Shown: positions 1 through 10,946 of the stretch, piece by piece
Layout of the letters: each line of letters opens with the position of its first letter
Numbering within the stretch: position 1 is the stretch's first letter
NCBI GenBank assembly: GCA_002785985.1
Contig: NHNU01000013.1
Location: 62,001-126,000 of the forward strand
DNA length: 64,000 bases
Source of the DNA: Microcyclosporella mali
Lineage: Eukaryota > Ascomycota > Dothideomycetes > Mycosphaerellales > Mycosphaerellaceae
Reading direction: 5' to 3'
Translations under genes and position numbers: made by a program
Notes under the pieces: model-generated
What the model saw: only the letters and a program-made list of their open reading frames with translations
Told to the model about the DNA's origin: nothing
The model's database searches: none

Positions 1-1485
1 GATGCTAAGGTCCGGTGCGACAAAGAGAAACCAAGATGTTCTCGCTGTGAGACTCGCGACCTACACTGTGAATACTTGCAATCGAAACGTCCTGGTAGGG
101 TACCAGGTGCCAGCTTGCGTCAGAAACAAGCGAAACAAGCGGCCGAAGAATCAAACCGCGGAAGTCATTCGGCAGCTCAGAATGTCAATGACGCCCATGC
201 GAATGGCAGAGATACGAGCTTGATGTCGGCTCCGCTCACACTGGAGGACTTCAAACTCGATTCGAGTCAACAACACACGCGGAGAGCAACGTCAGTCTAT
301 AGTACATCGTCTACGAGTCACATGGACGACAATACTGCCGCCTCATCCCCTCCCAGAGATGTAGAGCACAGTATCTTCTACGCATGCAATGCTCCAGTCG
401 CACCGATGACGACTGCAGCGACAACTTCCAACATGGACGACACTCTGGATCTGGTCATGATGGACTCCTTTTGGCCCATGGACGACGACTACAATACTCT
501 CATTGATCCCGACCTTGCAAACTTTGCCAATGTTTCAGCTTCTTCACATGCGCCACACGATGTATCGCTTACGACGTCCACCCAAGCCGACCCAGCTGTT
601 ACTTCTTCTTCTTCTTCGTCGTCGTCGTCGTCGTCGTCGTCGTCCGCCGCGCACCTCCAAGGTATGCTAGGGATGACGGCGCCGCCACTGGTGACAAGTC
701 GATCTTCCATGTTTGGTTCCTCGTCGACAAGCAGCAGCCCATCTTGCAATTGCATGACACGTGCACTCCAAATACTCAAAAACTTGTCGTCTTATGGATT
801 ACCCGATACGGCCTCCACAACGGCGGAGCATTATACACAGCAAGTTCTTCAAGAGAACCAGGAGGACGTCGACGCCAATTTGGCAATGCTGGCATGCAAC
901 GACTGCAACGCCGATAGGTTTCTGCTCATGATACTCTTGATGAATGCCGCCAAAGTCCTTACGCGATATGCCTCAGCCGCTGCCCTGTGTGGGTCCTGTA
1001 CCCCGTCCAACATGCCGAACACGCCAAATCTGGTAGAGAAGGCATCTTTTTCGTCGGATCACAATCACCAATTGATGGAGATCTCCCGAACTTGTGGTGG
1101 AGCCTGCATGGTGCTACCAGCACCCCAGGGCACTTGTGAGAGCCAAACTCCGTGTCGTGAGACCGTACAACGTGTACTAAGGGAGCTTCATCGATTGCAA
1201 CGTCTCCTGACACAGATCACCCTTTGCCGCGAGAGCCTTCGCGCACAAGACGAAAGCAAGGCTGTGGTTGCCGGCATGGCCAACAGTCTTGCAGGCTCAC
1301 TCATGACGTGGGATCACACTGGCGGTCAGATCGGCTCACGGTCTGCCGCATCGCCTGCTGACGCAGCGTCGACTGCGTCTACGCCACGCTTACACGACGA
1401 TGCTCTCGGCCTGGTAGAGGATAATATACGCAACGGTTTGAGCGCATTATCGGCCGTGATCCGGGATTTGCTGAACAACAGCTAG
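1..1485 (+). CDS. AflR-like Zn2Cys6 transcription factor, 5' end outside the window
   Basis: The reading frame is open from base 1 and ends with TAG at 1483-1485, so the start and the first two zinc-binding cysteines lie outside the window. The remaining cysteines of the binuclear cluster are visible at the very start (VRC, PRC-SRC, LHC spacing), followed by a basic Arg/Lys linker. A poly-Ser tract lies near codon 200. The C-terminal half has the Cys-rich pattern CNCMTRALQIL, then ALCGSC and a helical segment RLQRLLTQITLC, which is the layout of the aflatoxin regulatory protein (AflR) domain. Such proteins are nuclear pathway-specific activators of aromatic polyketide clusters. It sits next to an ABC exporter, a lactamase-type thioesterase and a DUF1772 protein, which fits that role. 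The target genes are inferred. Confidence 0.85.
   Translation, partial: DAKVRCDKEKPRCSRCETRDLHCEYLQSKRPGRVPGASLRQKQAKQAAEESNRGSHSAAQNVNDAHANGRDTSLMSAPLTLEDFKLDSSQQHTRRATSVYSTSSTSHMDDNTAASSPPRDVEHSIFYACNAPVAPMTTAATTSNMDDTLDLVMMDSFWPMDDDYNTLIDPDLANFANVSASSHAPHDVSLTTSTQADPAVTSSSSSSSSSSSSSSAAHLQGMLGMTAPPLVTSRSSMFGSSSTSSSPSCNCMTRALQILKNLSSYGLPDTASTTAEHYTQQVLQENQEDVDANLAMLACNDCNADRFLLMILLMNAAKVLTRYASAAALCGSCTPSNMPNTPNLVEKASFSSDHNHQLMEISRTCGGACMVLPAPQGTCESQTPCRETVQRVLRELHRLQRLLTQITLCRESLRAQDESKAVVAGMANSLAGSLMTWDHTGGQIGSRSAASPADAASTASTPRLHDDALGLVEDNIRNGLSALSAVIRDLLNNS
602..645 (+). repeat. TCT/TCG trinucleotide tract coding poly-Ser
   Basis: A run of TCT/TCG codons inside the AflR-like gene encodes an uninterrupted serine stretch. 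Its reverse strand reads as a poly-Asp/Glu open frame, which is an artefact. Confidence 0.8.
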
Positions 1486-2408
1486 AGCGACCAGGACGCT
1501 GCACCTCGAGGCAATAGAGGGTGGTCTTACCTTCTGATATACAAAGAATAATGACGGGTTTTGGTGTTCGGGGCAGAACATGATCGGTTGGCTTCAATTG
1601 CCTAAAATATGGCGAACATGAAACACATACTTCGATATACACTTGACCAACGTGAGCATTCATGATTCGTCAACTATTTCACTTTATACGTCTTGAACGC
1701 ATCGTGAGGGAACATAGCCACTGTCGCTGCCTTTTTCTGTCTCTGTCTCTCTATCTCGCCTTCGCTCTCGCGCCGTTGTTCTCTGCACCTAAGGATGCCG
1801 CGACCCCCAAATCGAGGCTCCGGACGATTGGCACAAATCCCGATCAAGGCATATCGAGCATGGGCCAACCAAGCAAGTTCCATGTAACGTTGTATTCCGA
1901 CAGTGTCATCCTTTAATGCTGACAGGTTGCGCACAGCGACAAAATGGAACGCGCTAGTGAGGCGCCACGACAGCCCCGCGGTCCTTTTTTGCTCACCCGT
2001 GCTAGAGCCTAGCGCTGAGGATCCTGGGATCGTGGCACATGGCAATAGTATATGCCTTATACGATCCGGGAACTAAACCTTAAAAGTAATCAAACGACCA
2101 GGAGATACCAAACATGGCACCAAGGTGAGATGGAGGACGGGTGATATGGCAGCAAGGTGCGAACATTGCATAAAGTTGCAACCACTGCTACGTTCAAGGA
2201 CTTCTACCTTCCACATGAGACCAAAGGAGCTGAAATTGGTGAATAGGTGTCGGCGGAGCAACCGCCGATGGGTCATGCTTTTAGCCCGTCGCTGAAGGGC
2301 TGGCTCCGGAGATGCCTGAGGCAGAAAGGCTCAAAATTCCATGCAGCAAACGAGAGACGCTACGCAGAAAGCGCCCAATAAAGGAGACAGGATGACTGAT
2401 GGGTGTCA

Positions 2409-2465
<57 letters not shown>

Positions 2466-3265
2466 GAACGTGCAGCGGCCAGCATGAGCGAGGAGTCTTG
2501 TTGAGGTAAAGGACCGATAGCGACTCTCTGGGAAGTTCGCGCCGACATTGTACGTGCGCGTGCTTTCTTCGTCGAATGCACCACTACATGTAGCTTCGTG
2601 AGATTGCTAATGCTTATGTCTGTGCATATTGACTACCGTGCCGTCGTGAGGACGACGAGTGACAGCGAAACCCTGCTTTCGATCTCGTGGCGATGGATCG
2701 GAGCACCAGATAGCATTTCCTCGGTGCAGCTGAGTAGAAGCAGACCGACTGTGTCGAGATCCGTCCACGCAATCACTGGGACAGGTTGCGGATTTGGTGA
2801 AGGTCGAGTATAAGGTCCATGCTTTTACAAAGGCCATATTGATGGAGTGCAGGTCTTCTTATCGCTCCAATAGTTCCATATATTGCACATGTTCCGGCTT
2901 CAGACTGTCGGGTTTTTGAAAGTGCGATACTAGATCTTCTGCGGCGCGTTTACGCCGCAGTGACGCCATGACTTCTCCATGTGATGCGGCGCCGCATAGG
3001 CAGTTGATTGTCCTTTGTCCCGGTGTGAGATTCTGGGGAACAAGGCCGAAAAACCATTGGCTGTGGTCGCATTTCGCGGCCGCACGAAAACCCGAGGTCA
3101 CGTGTCGCGGGCTATACACAAACAGAAGAAGAATGCAGGAGCTCAGAAAGTGAACGTCTTGATTTTCTGGCCGATAGCTACATTCAAACTTCTAGCAATC
3201 ACCACCATCGTTGCACTCTGGTATAGTGTCTTCATCACTGGTTCAACTGCCTTACGGCAATCAAC
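1486..3265. other. Intergenic region, 1.8 kb
   Basis: This lies between the AflR-like gene and the ABC transporter and should hold the exporter's promoter. It contains a pyrimidine-rich stretch near 1730-1780 and a long CA microsatellite. Open frames here are short or are created by the repeat. I see no convincing gene. Confidence 0.6.
2411..2462 (+). repeat. (CA)26 dinucleotide microsatellite
   Basis: Twenty-six uninterrupted CA units. It creates spurious Val/Cys-repeat frames on the minus strand. Confidence 0.97.
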
Positions 3266-6200
3266 ATGGCGACGGTGGCATCAACAGATACGACGATTCA
3301 GGCGGCGTCGCTTGGCATCGAGTCGGGTGACGAGCGGGCCGAGCTCCACAGTGACGATCGCAAACAAGCAGACGCCTCGAACAACGAGAAGAACCATTTC
3401 AACGATCGTTCCACGACCGCATCAGATCAGCCCACTGATCGGAAGCAGAAAAAGAATAAGAATAAAAAGAAGAAGAAGAGCAAGGGGGAGAAGGAAGATG
3501 GCGACGACGACGAGCAAGAGGATGAGCAGGAAGCCGGGGTGGGCGACTTCTTCGTGAGTCTCCTCCAGTCTGCCATATTGAACCCGTCGAACAATCAAGC
3601 TAACGACAGATACTCGCAGCGCGTCTTCACCTATACCGACAATTTCAGTCGCCTGCTGTACGCTATCGGCGCTCTCTGCGCCATCGCCAACGGGGCTGCC
3701 TTGCCATTGATGACCCTGGTGTTTGGATCGTCAACAAGTTCCATCAGCAGCTACGGGGCCAGTCAATCGGATAGAGACGACTTCAATCGACGCATCAACA
3801 ATGATGTCCTCTGGTTCGTGTACTTATTTGTCGCGCGCTTCGTTCTCGGCTACGTGGGAACGCTATGTGTCTGTATCGCTGCCGCCCGGACGACCAAGAC
3901 CTTGCGGAAGAAGTTCTTCGAGAAGCTGCTGAGGCAGGAGATCACACATTTTGACCTGAAAGGCGGCGGCTCCGTTGCTGGTCAAGTCACGACTAGTATG
4001 TCTGCGTGTCGACTCAGTTTTTGATGCTAGCTGCTGATTAGAGCCACAGATGGCAACCGCATCAATCTAGGCATTGCTGAGAAGCTTTACACCTGTGTGA
4101 TGGGCATCTCCATGTTCTTCTCCGCTTTCATTGTCGCTCTGGCGGTCCAATGGAAGCTGGCTTTGATCACAATGAGCATTGTGCCAGGCATGATATTGGC
4201 CGTCGGCTCATGCGTCGGCGCTATCATTCCAATCGAGGAAAAGCTTGTAAGTTCAGCAGGAACTTGCGCTCGCCCACACATGTCTGTGCTAATGAGTTGT
4301 CTAGGGACGACTCTACTCACAGGCCGGCGCGCTTGCCCAAGATGCTTTGGGCTCGATCAGGACCATTCTCTCCTTCGGCGCGCAAGGCAAGATTGTCAAG
4401 ATGTACGACGAGTACCTCCAAGCTGCCTTCAAGATCGGCAAGAAGAAGGCTCTCATATTCGGTGTGCTCTTTTCGAGTCAGACGTTCTTCACGCTGGCTG
4501 GCAATGCTCTAGCTTTTTGGGAGGGCTATCGCCTGTAAGTCAGATTCCACGAATTGTCAATCATGTTGACTGACTTCTGTGTGCGATACCAGATACCGAA
4601 GTGGGGAAGTTGCCAACGTTGGCAAAGTGATCACAGTCATCCTCAGTGTACGTTAACCCACCCACCAGACGCATACGACTGATCGAGCTAACATGCACTT
4701 CAGGTCACCCTCGGTGCTACTTCAGTGCTCTTCTTCCTCCCGCAGCTCGAGGCTATAACCAATGCATCGTCAGCATCCGCTGAGTTGTTCTCCATCATCG
4801 ACAAGCCTTCTGCGTTAGATCCACTGGGTCCTGAGGGCGAGCGTCCCATGACTTGCACAGGTGATATCGAGATTCGCAACCTCAACTTCGCCTATCCCAC
4901 GCGCCCAGGTGTACGTGTGCTGCACAATCTGAATTTGAACATACCGGCAGGCAAGACGACCGCTCTTGTTGGACCATCAGTGAGCCGATTCGAAGGCCGT
5001 AAGGCATCTTCATGTCTGAGACATCTGCTGACCTTCCCCTCAGGGTTGCGGCAAATCTACGATTGTAGGCTTGCTAGAGAGATGGTATCAGCCGACTTCA
5101 GGGCAGATCCTGATTGACGGTCACGAGATTGCTGATCTAAATATTCGGTGGCTACGAAGTAATGTTCGACTTGTGCAGCAGGAGCCTACCCTCTTCCAGG
5201 GCACGGTAGCGGAGAATGTGGCGAAAGGTCTGCTCAGCATGCAGCAGGAATTGCCAGAGGAAGCACGAATGCAGCTCATCCAGAAAGCTTGCAGGGATGC
5301 AGACGCCGACGACTTCATCCAACGACTACCGCAAGGATACCACACCCCGCTCGGAGAAGGCGCGCGCATGTTGAGTGGCGGGTAAGTCTGCTCATTAAGG
5401 TAGATACGCATACGCTCATGGTTCTTCTGCTAACTTGTCAATCTTCTCAGGCAGCGGCAACGAATCGCTATCGCTCGAAGCATTGTCTCGGACCCGAAAA
5501 TACTCCTTTGTGACGAGGCAACCAGTGCCCTCGATTCCCGTGCAGAGAAGGCTGTACAGGACGCTCTAGACCAAGTCTCCGTGGGAAAGACCACACTGAT
5601 TATAGCACATAAGCTGGCGACTGTGATGGCCGCGGACAACATCGCCGTCATGGTTAAAGGCCAGGTCGTCGAACAGGGCAGCCATCGCGACTTGGTACAG
5701 CGCGATGGTCTTTACGCCGCTATGGTCCGCGCACAAGACCTTGGCGAGAGCCAAGAAGCATACCACGATGTGACTGCTACGAAGGAAAGCGACAGCGATG
5801 CCGCGGATCCAAGTCTCCAACTCGTACACCGGACGTCTACCATTCGTCCTGACGATGAGAAGCCTGCAGTTGAACCGCTGACCGCCGAGACCATTGGGGC
5901 ATCGATCCTGAAGTGTGCACTCATAATGCTTGTAGAGAACAAGCACCTGTGGCGATGGTATCTGTTGCTCGCCGGATCATATACCTGCGTGGGAGGCACG
6001 TACGGTAAGTTAAAGGCGACGAGCCACCCACAGTCAGAGACACTCACTGATCTTCTACCCCTTCCTTTCTAGCCATTCAGGCTGTACTGCTCTCTCGCCT
6101 GATCCAAGTCTTTAGCGAGCCTCCCGCCAGAGCTCAACACAACGCGAATTTCTATTCGCTGATGCTCTTCGTCCTCGCGCTCGCCAATCTACTGGGCTAC

Positions 6201-7841
6201 TTCTGCGTTGGCTTGGCTAGCAATGCTATCGGCCAGAATCTGACATATCGCTATCGCAAAGAGATGATGACACGCATACTAGATATGGATCAGGTAAGTT
6301 GCGGTGCCGTATCCTTGTCGACGTGTGCTAATCGTATTGAAGGACTTCTTCGATTACAAGGAGAACGCGTCCGGGTCGTTGACGGCCAAATTGTCTTCGG
6401 TCCCCGACGCAATAGAAGAGTTGATGTCGCAGAACCTGGGCCTTATCCTCAACATCGTCGTCAACGTCATTTCAAGCAGCATACTCGGTATCGCCTTTGG
6501 ATGGAAGCTCGGCCTGACGCTCGTCGCAACTGGTATTCCACTCGTCGTTGCCAGCGGCTATATTCGTGTGCGATTGGATCAGCGTCTAGAGACCATGACC
6601 GAGAGGCAGTACTCGAGCAGCGCCAGCTTGGCTACAGAGGCCGTCATGTCCATCCGAACGGTCAGCTTGCTTACGCTCGAGAGCACGGTGCTGGAAGAGT
6701 ATAGCAAATGCCTCGACGGCATTGCCAATAGTGTCATTCGCGGACTTGTAAGCCCAGACACACCCAGCCTAAGCACTTCCGCAGAACCGCTAACAAGATA
6801 ACGCAGATGGTGACACTTGTTCCCTACTCCTTCTCGCAATCTGCTGAGTTCCTCGTCATGGGCCTGGGCTTCTGGTATGGCTCTCGACTGGTGGCGAGTG
6901 GCGAGTACACATCTCAACAATTTTTCACCATCTTTATCGCCATCGTCTTCGGTGGCCAATCGGCCGCGCAATTCTTCACCTGGACCACTTCTATCACCAA
7001 AGCCACCGGAGCTGCTAATTACATGCTCTGGCTGCGGACCATTCCCAGCTCGATCAGAGACACACCGGAGAACCAAGACAAAGCTCCACCTGGCGATAGC
7101 CTCCTTGTTGGCCTGAGAGACGTCGAATTCAGATACCGCCAACGCAAAACTGCCCGCGTGCTCCGCGGCATCTCGCTCGACGTCCGACCCGGCAAATTTG
7201 CCGCCTTTGTAGGGCCTTCAGGTTGCGGAAAGTCCACGCTGGTGGCTATGATCCAGCGCTTCTACGACCCATCGGCAGGCCGTATCATCGTCAACGATCA
7301 AGACATCAAGGAGCTCTCCCCGAGCCTCTATCGGCGCTGCATGTCGCTGGTGCAGCAAGAACCTCCACTCTACATGGGCAGCGTCAGACAAAATATCGCC
7401 CTTGGCCTGGACTACGAGCCTGGCGAAGACGAGATCAACGAGGCTTGTCGACAAGCAAACATTCTCGACTTTGTGCTCTCGCTCCCAGACGGCCTCAACA
7501 CACCCTGCGGCTCCAAAGGCACGCAATTCTCCGGCGGCCAACGTCAGCGCATCGCCGTCGCGCGCGCCATGATCCGCAAACCGCGCTTACTGCTGCTCGA
7601 CGAGGCCACGTCCGCGCTCGATACGCAGAGCGAGAAGATCGTGCAAGCAGCTCTTGACGAGGCGATGGCGTCGCGCACGACCATTGCTGTCGCGCATCGT
7701 CTGAGTACTGTCAAGAGTGCGGATATCATCTTTGTCATCGAGGACGGCAGCATTGCAGAGCAAGGCACTCATGAAGAGTTGCAGGCGCTGAGGGGAAAGT
7801 ATCATGCCATGTGTTTGGCTCAATCGTTTGGAGAGTCGTGA
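3266..7841 (+). CDS. Full-size ABC-B (MDR-type) multidrug exporter
   Basis: Ten exons: 3266-3995, 4050-4246, 4305-4534, 4593-4647, 4704-4979, 5044-5381, 5451-6004, 6073-6293, 6343-6747, 6807-7841. All junctions are GT-AG and keep frame, giving 1346 residues in a TMD-NBD-TMD-NBD layout. An unusual Lys-rich then acidic N-terminal tract (residues about 60-95) precedes the first membrane domain. NBD1 has Walker A GPSGCGKST near residue 494, LSGGQRQR and DEATSALD. NBD2 has Walker A near residue 1138, signature FSGGQRQR and DEATSALD. Both ATP sites look functional. P-glycoprotein-like transporters of this class sit in the plasma or vacuolar membrane and export hydrophobic compounds. Next to an AflR-like regulator and polyketide tailoring genes, export of the cluster product or self-protection is the likely role (inference). 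Confidence 0.95.
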
Positions 7842-8199
7842 GGCCCTGAGAATGCATACATCATGGGAGCGTTCACGTTATGTCGAGGACACGGGGTTAG
7901 AGTGTATATTGCATGCATGGTCTGACGCTAGAACATAGAAGTCGTTGTGGCGACTAGACATGCAGTCTGAGTACTCCCCTCGTCTGGAATCATCAAGTGA
8001 AGACATGCTTCGGGTCTAGCCAAGACACGTTTCTGGTGTTCCAAAGTCGGCACATCTTTTATGATTGATGTCAATCTGTCTCTGGAAGTTGAAGTCGAGA
8101 TCTCTTTCAAGCTGTAAGCCAAATGAAGAATGTGATGCAACTCTGATTAAAATCTACAAAACGCCGGAAATAAGGAGAAGAGCAACCCATTCATCAGCC
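7842..8199. other. Convergent 3' intergenic region
   Basis: A short spacer between the 3' ends of the ABC transporter and the minus-strand thioesterase. It presumably holds both polyadenylation regions. No gene is seen. Confidence 0.6.
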
Positions 8200-9258
8200 T
8201 CAATAGTCGTCCCCAGACTCGACCTCCTGTACCGATACAACCTCCTCCACCTTGTTCGTTGAGTACGAGAGATCGCGCTGCGGCTGCTGCTGCATCGCCT
8301 TGTTCGCGGATGGCAACAAATGCCAAGTCTTCTTCCCCTTCCTCATGGCGAAACCGACCTTCCCATCTCCCGCCAACTTCCGCAGAACCTCGTCGATGAA
8401 AGGCTCCAGAGCCAACGTTCGCGTCTGCTCGTCGACCGCGTCCCCATAGATGCCCGTCACAACGTCTCGGACGCTGACGCTCGCAGCGAGCCGTGCCAGC
8501 GATGTCATGACCTGTCGCTCTCTGCGCTCCTTGGACTCGAGCTCCCGTGTGATTTTGCCGCGCAAGTCGGCGATGGTGGTGCCGTGGGCGGGATAGCCCA
8601 TCATACAGTCTGCGTCGATCATCTTTCGCAGGCTAGACATGAAGAGGCCTAAGTCTTCGACGGCGCTGGTGCCGTGGCCGAGGATGTTGTCGCCCGTGAA
8701 CATGGCGCGCTCTTCTTCCAGCACAAAACACATGTGGTCGAGGCTATGGCCTGGAGCGTGCAGAGCCGTGATGGTTGCGCCTTCGACCGTAAAGGTCTGA
8801 CCATCATGGATGGGCTGCTGCCCTGGCTCTGGGTCGTTCTTGTAGATGTGTTGTCGTAGGTGAGGATACATACGTACAAGATCCGGGACGCCGCCGGAGT
8901 GATCGCCGTGCCAGTGCGTCACAAGAACATACTGGAGGGATATACCGTGCTGTTCCAGCGTCGCGGCGAGCAAGGCGGCGTACTCGGGCTCACCACCCGA
9001 CGTATCGACCAAGATGCGAGACGACCCAGTGCCGCAGATGAACGTGTTTGTGCCTTGATATGTGAATTTGCCTGGGTTCTGGCCGAGCACTCGCAGGACT
9101 CGTGGTGTGAGTTGCTCAACGGCTTCGAGGTGTGGCAGGTTGGCTATCTGGCCCTTTAGATAGTCTTCGAAGGCACAGATATTGAGTGCCTTGTTTATCT
9201 GACGATAGCCACCTTTGTCGCCATCGTCTTGGCTCGAGATGATCGATGCGCCGCCCAT
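8200..9258 (-). CDS. Metallo-beta-lactamase-type thioesterase (polyketide release type)
   Basis: Single exon, 352 residues, ATG at 9258. The metal site HWHGDH is at residues 115-120 (His115, His117, Asp119, His120). Downstream come the HAPGHSLDH, FTGDNILGHG and YPAHG motifs of the MBL fold, then a winged-helix-like C-terminal region as in LACTB2-type proteins. In fungal anthraquinone pathways, homologues act in trans to release atrochrysone carboxylic acid from a non-reducing polyketide synthase that lacks its own thioesterase domain. It is convergent with the ABC exporter and divergent from the PEBP gene. The family and metal site are seen directly. The exact acyl substrate is inferred from context, since no polyketide synthase is in view. 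An alternative is a housekeeping LACTB2-like hydrolase. Confidence 0.9.
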   Translation of the reverse strand: MGGASIISSQDDGDKGGYRQINKALNICAFEDYLKGQIANLPHLEAVEQLTPRVLRVLGQNPGKFTYQGTNTFICGTGSSRILVDTSGGEPEYAALLAATLEQHGISLQYVLVTHWHGDHSGGVPDLVRMYPHLRQHIYKNDPEPGQQPIHDGQTFTVEGATITALHAPGHSLDHMCFVLEEERAMFTGDNILGHGTSAVEDLGLFMSSLRKMIDADCMMGYPAHGTTIADLRGKITRELESKERRERQVMTSLARLAASVSVRDVVTGIYGDAVDEQTRTLALEPFIDEVLRKLAGDGKVGFAMRKGKKTWHLLPSANKAMQQQPQRDLSYSTNKVEEVVSVQEVESGDDY

Positions 9259-10236
9259 TTTGACTACGGCTGAGTGGAAAAGCGTTCAATTGTGAGTCGT
9301 CCTTTTCACTGGATTAGTCTCGATTTCGTTTACTGAAATTTGCATCGTCTTCGCCAGCTGTGGCGACGGTATGGACAGTGCCATACATCAATTCACAGGC
9401 TCGTCGAGCTACCGGGCAGTGACCGACAATGATCCGGTCGACAATAATCCGATAGACAATGACCCGGACTGATTGGGGCCAGGTGAACGCTTGATTGCTC
9501 CGGCTTTTCGTCCGGCTTACATTCCAAGGAGTGCATGTGGTCAGAATTCTATCCAGACGAGTCCCAGGTCAGCGGTTAAGCCTACGATACAGGAAGACCG
9601 GTCACAGGGGCTTAATCCTTACATGCTGCTATTATCAATCTCTACATCATTTCGCCTCACGCGCACGGCTTGTCGGCACAGACATGATGACTGCGTTGCC
9701 TCCGTTCGCACCCTTACCGTACAACGTGCCTTACAGGCAGAGATGACTGTCTCAATAAGCACGTGACTGGAATGTGCAAGAGATCGCCGACGTCTGCGTG
9801 GGTACCAAGTAGTCGGTCGATGTTACGCCGCCGTGATGAGACGACGTTGTTGCTGCCGGCGGGCGACGATCCCTTCCTCATGCTTCTTTTACTTGGGCGG
9901 TCGCTTTTCAGCTGCGCGGCACAGCACAGCCCCTAGTGCTATCTCCGTCGCTTGTCCTGCGAAATCGGTGCCGTACCTGGCGTGTAGATAGCATTCAGGT
10001 GTACTTGAACAGCTTGCCGCCATGAACGGCCAGCTGGCTGAGCAGTCGACAGAGCCATTCGTGATACGCTGATGCGACGTATGTTCGACGAACAGGTGAG
10101 AGTTGTGGCGTATCATTCTCACGCGCTTCGTGCAACCACGCTAAGTGCATTCAGCTGACCAAGACCATCGACAACCACTGTTCAAATCTCTCGGCGCGCT
10201 CAGTCCGTCCCTCACTTCTGTGTCGCCACTGCTGAG
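9259..10236. promoter_or_regulatory. Divergent promoter region between thioesterase and PEBP genes
   Basis: About 1 kb separates the two divergent starts and must carry both promoters. It contains the 15-bp triple repeat noted separately, with several CGG/CCG triplets of the kind Zn2Cys6 proteins bind. I did not see a perfect TCG-N5-CGA AflR site. No coding gene is evident. Confidence 0.45.
9425..9469 (+). repeat. Three tandem copies of a 15-bp unit
   Basis: The units GACAATGATCCGGTC, GACAATAATCCGATA and GACAATGACCCGGAC lie head to tail with 3-5 differences between them. They lie about 170 bp upstream of the thioesterase start. Confidence 0.85.
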
Positions 10237-10946
10237 ATGCCGTGGTTTGACTACATTGAGTGGGCCCTTGGGAGGCTCCTATACCGCCGACGCGGCTACG
10301 ACCATGACCTCTTCTACAAGACGGCGGCTTTCAAGAACTTTCCAGAGCCGAACATCAAGGTTGAAGCTCCAGAATGCGGGCCTTCATATGCCAAGCTCTC
10401 CAAGTCATACTCGGCCTACGGCTCAGGCCGAATTCCTGAGCTCAAGTGGTCGCTAGCTCAGTTGCCAGATGCTCCAAAGGTCAAGGAGTATCTTCTGATC
10501 TTTGAGGACCCGGACGCTCCTATGGGCCATTCGAACATCCATGGCATATATGCCAACGTACCTGCTTCACGCTTCGCAGTCGGACCCACAGATCTCGTAG
10601 CCACTGTGGAAATGGGCGCACTGCCAAAGGTACAAGCAGGCTTTACTGTAGGCGCAAACAGAAAGAAGACTGTGTACATTCCACCGCGGCCGCCACTTGG
10701 CCACGGTCCTCATAGGTCAGGGGAACGTGACAGGTCCCTCGGCTGCAGTTATTTACTGACCTGGTGACTCGCAGATACTTCTTCAACGTGATTGCGTTGA
10801 CCCAGCCACTTGAGCCGTCCAAGGTCGGTGACCTCCCCACTGCCCAGCACTTGAAGGCACTCGTGGAAGGCAAAGTCGCTGGCTGGGGAACCTGGGTTGG
10901 GATCTACGAGAGCAGGTGGGACCGATACAAGCCGAATCCTGATTAG
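10237..10946 (+). CDS. PEBP-family (phosphatidylethanolamine-binding-like) protein
   Basis: Two exons, 10237-10715 and 10775-10946, with a 59-bp intron that splits an Arg codon; the product is 216 residues. The PEBP core motif region reads FEDPDAPMG, followed by a ligand-pocket segment (GPHR then YFFNVIAL), as in YbhB/RKIP-like proteins. There is no signal peptide, so it is probably cytosolic. Members bind phospholipid headgroups or small anions and modulate kinases or proteases, and a few sit in fungal biosynthetic clusters with no settled function. It lies between the thioesterase and the ABM gene and may be an accessory or ligand-binding protein of the polyketide pathway. The family assignment is firm and the role is unknown. 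Confidence 0.88.

Noticed and set aside
489..779. Minus-strand frame with poly-Asp/Glu run
   Set aside because: Antisense shadow of the poly-Ser tract in the AflR-like gene.
2281..2584. Two minus-strand frames with Val/Cys repeats
   Set aside because: Created by reading through the (CA)26 microsatellite; no motif outside it.
3015..3557. 180-codon plus-strand frame overlapping the ABC start
   Set aside because: Shares the Lys/Arg-rich DNA of ABC exon 1 in another phase; Arg/Thr-rich, no motif.
9259..10236. Search for TCG-N5-CGA AflR sites in the divergent promoter
   Set aside because: Only near-misses with wrong spacer length (for example TCG-N9-CGA at 9438) were seen by eye; a computed scan would be needed.
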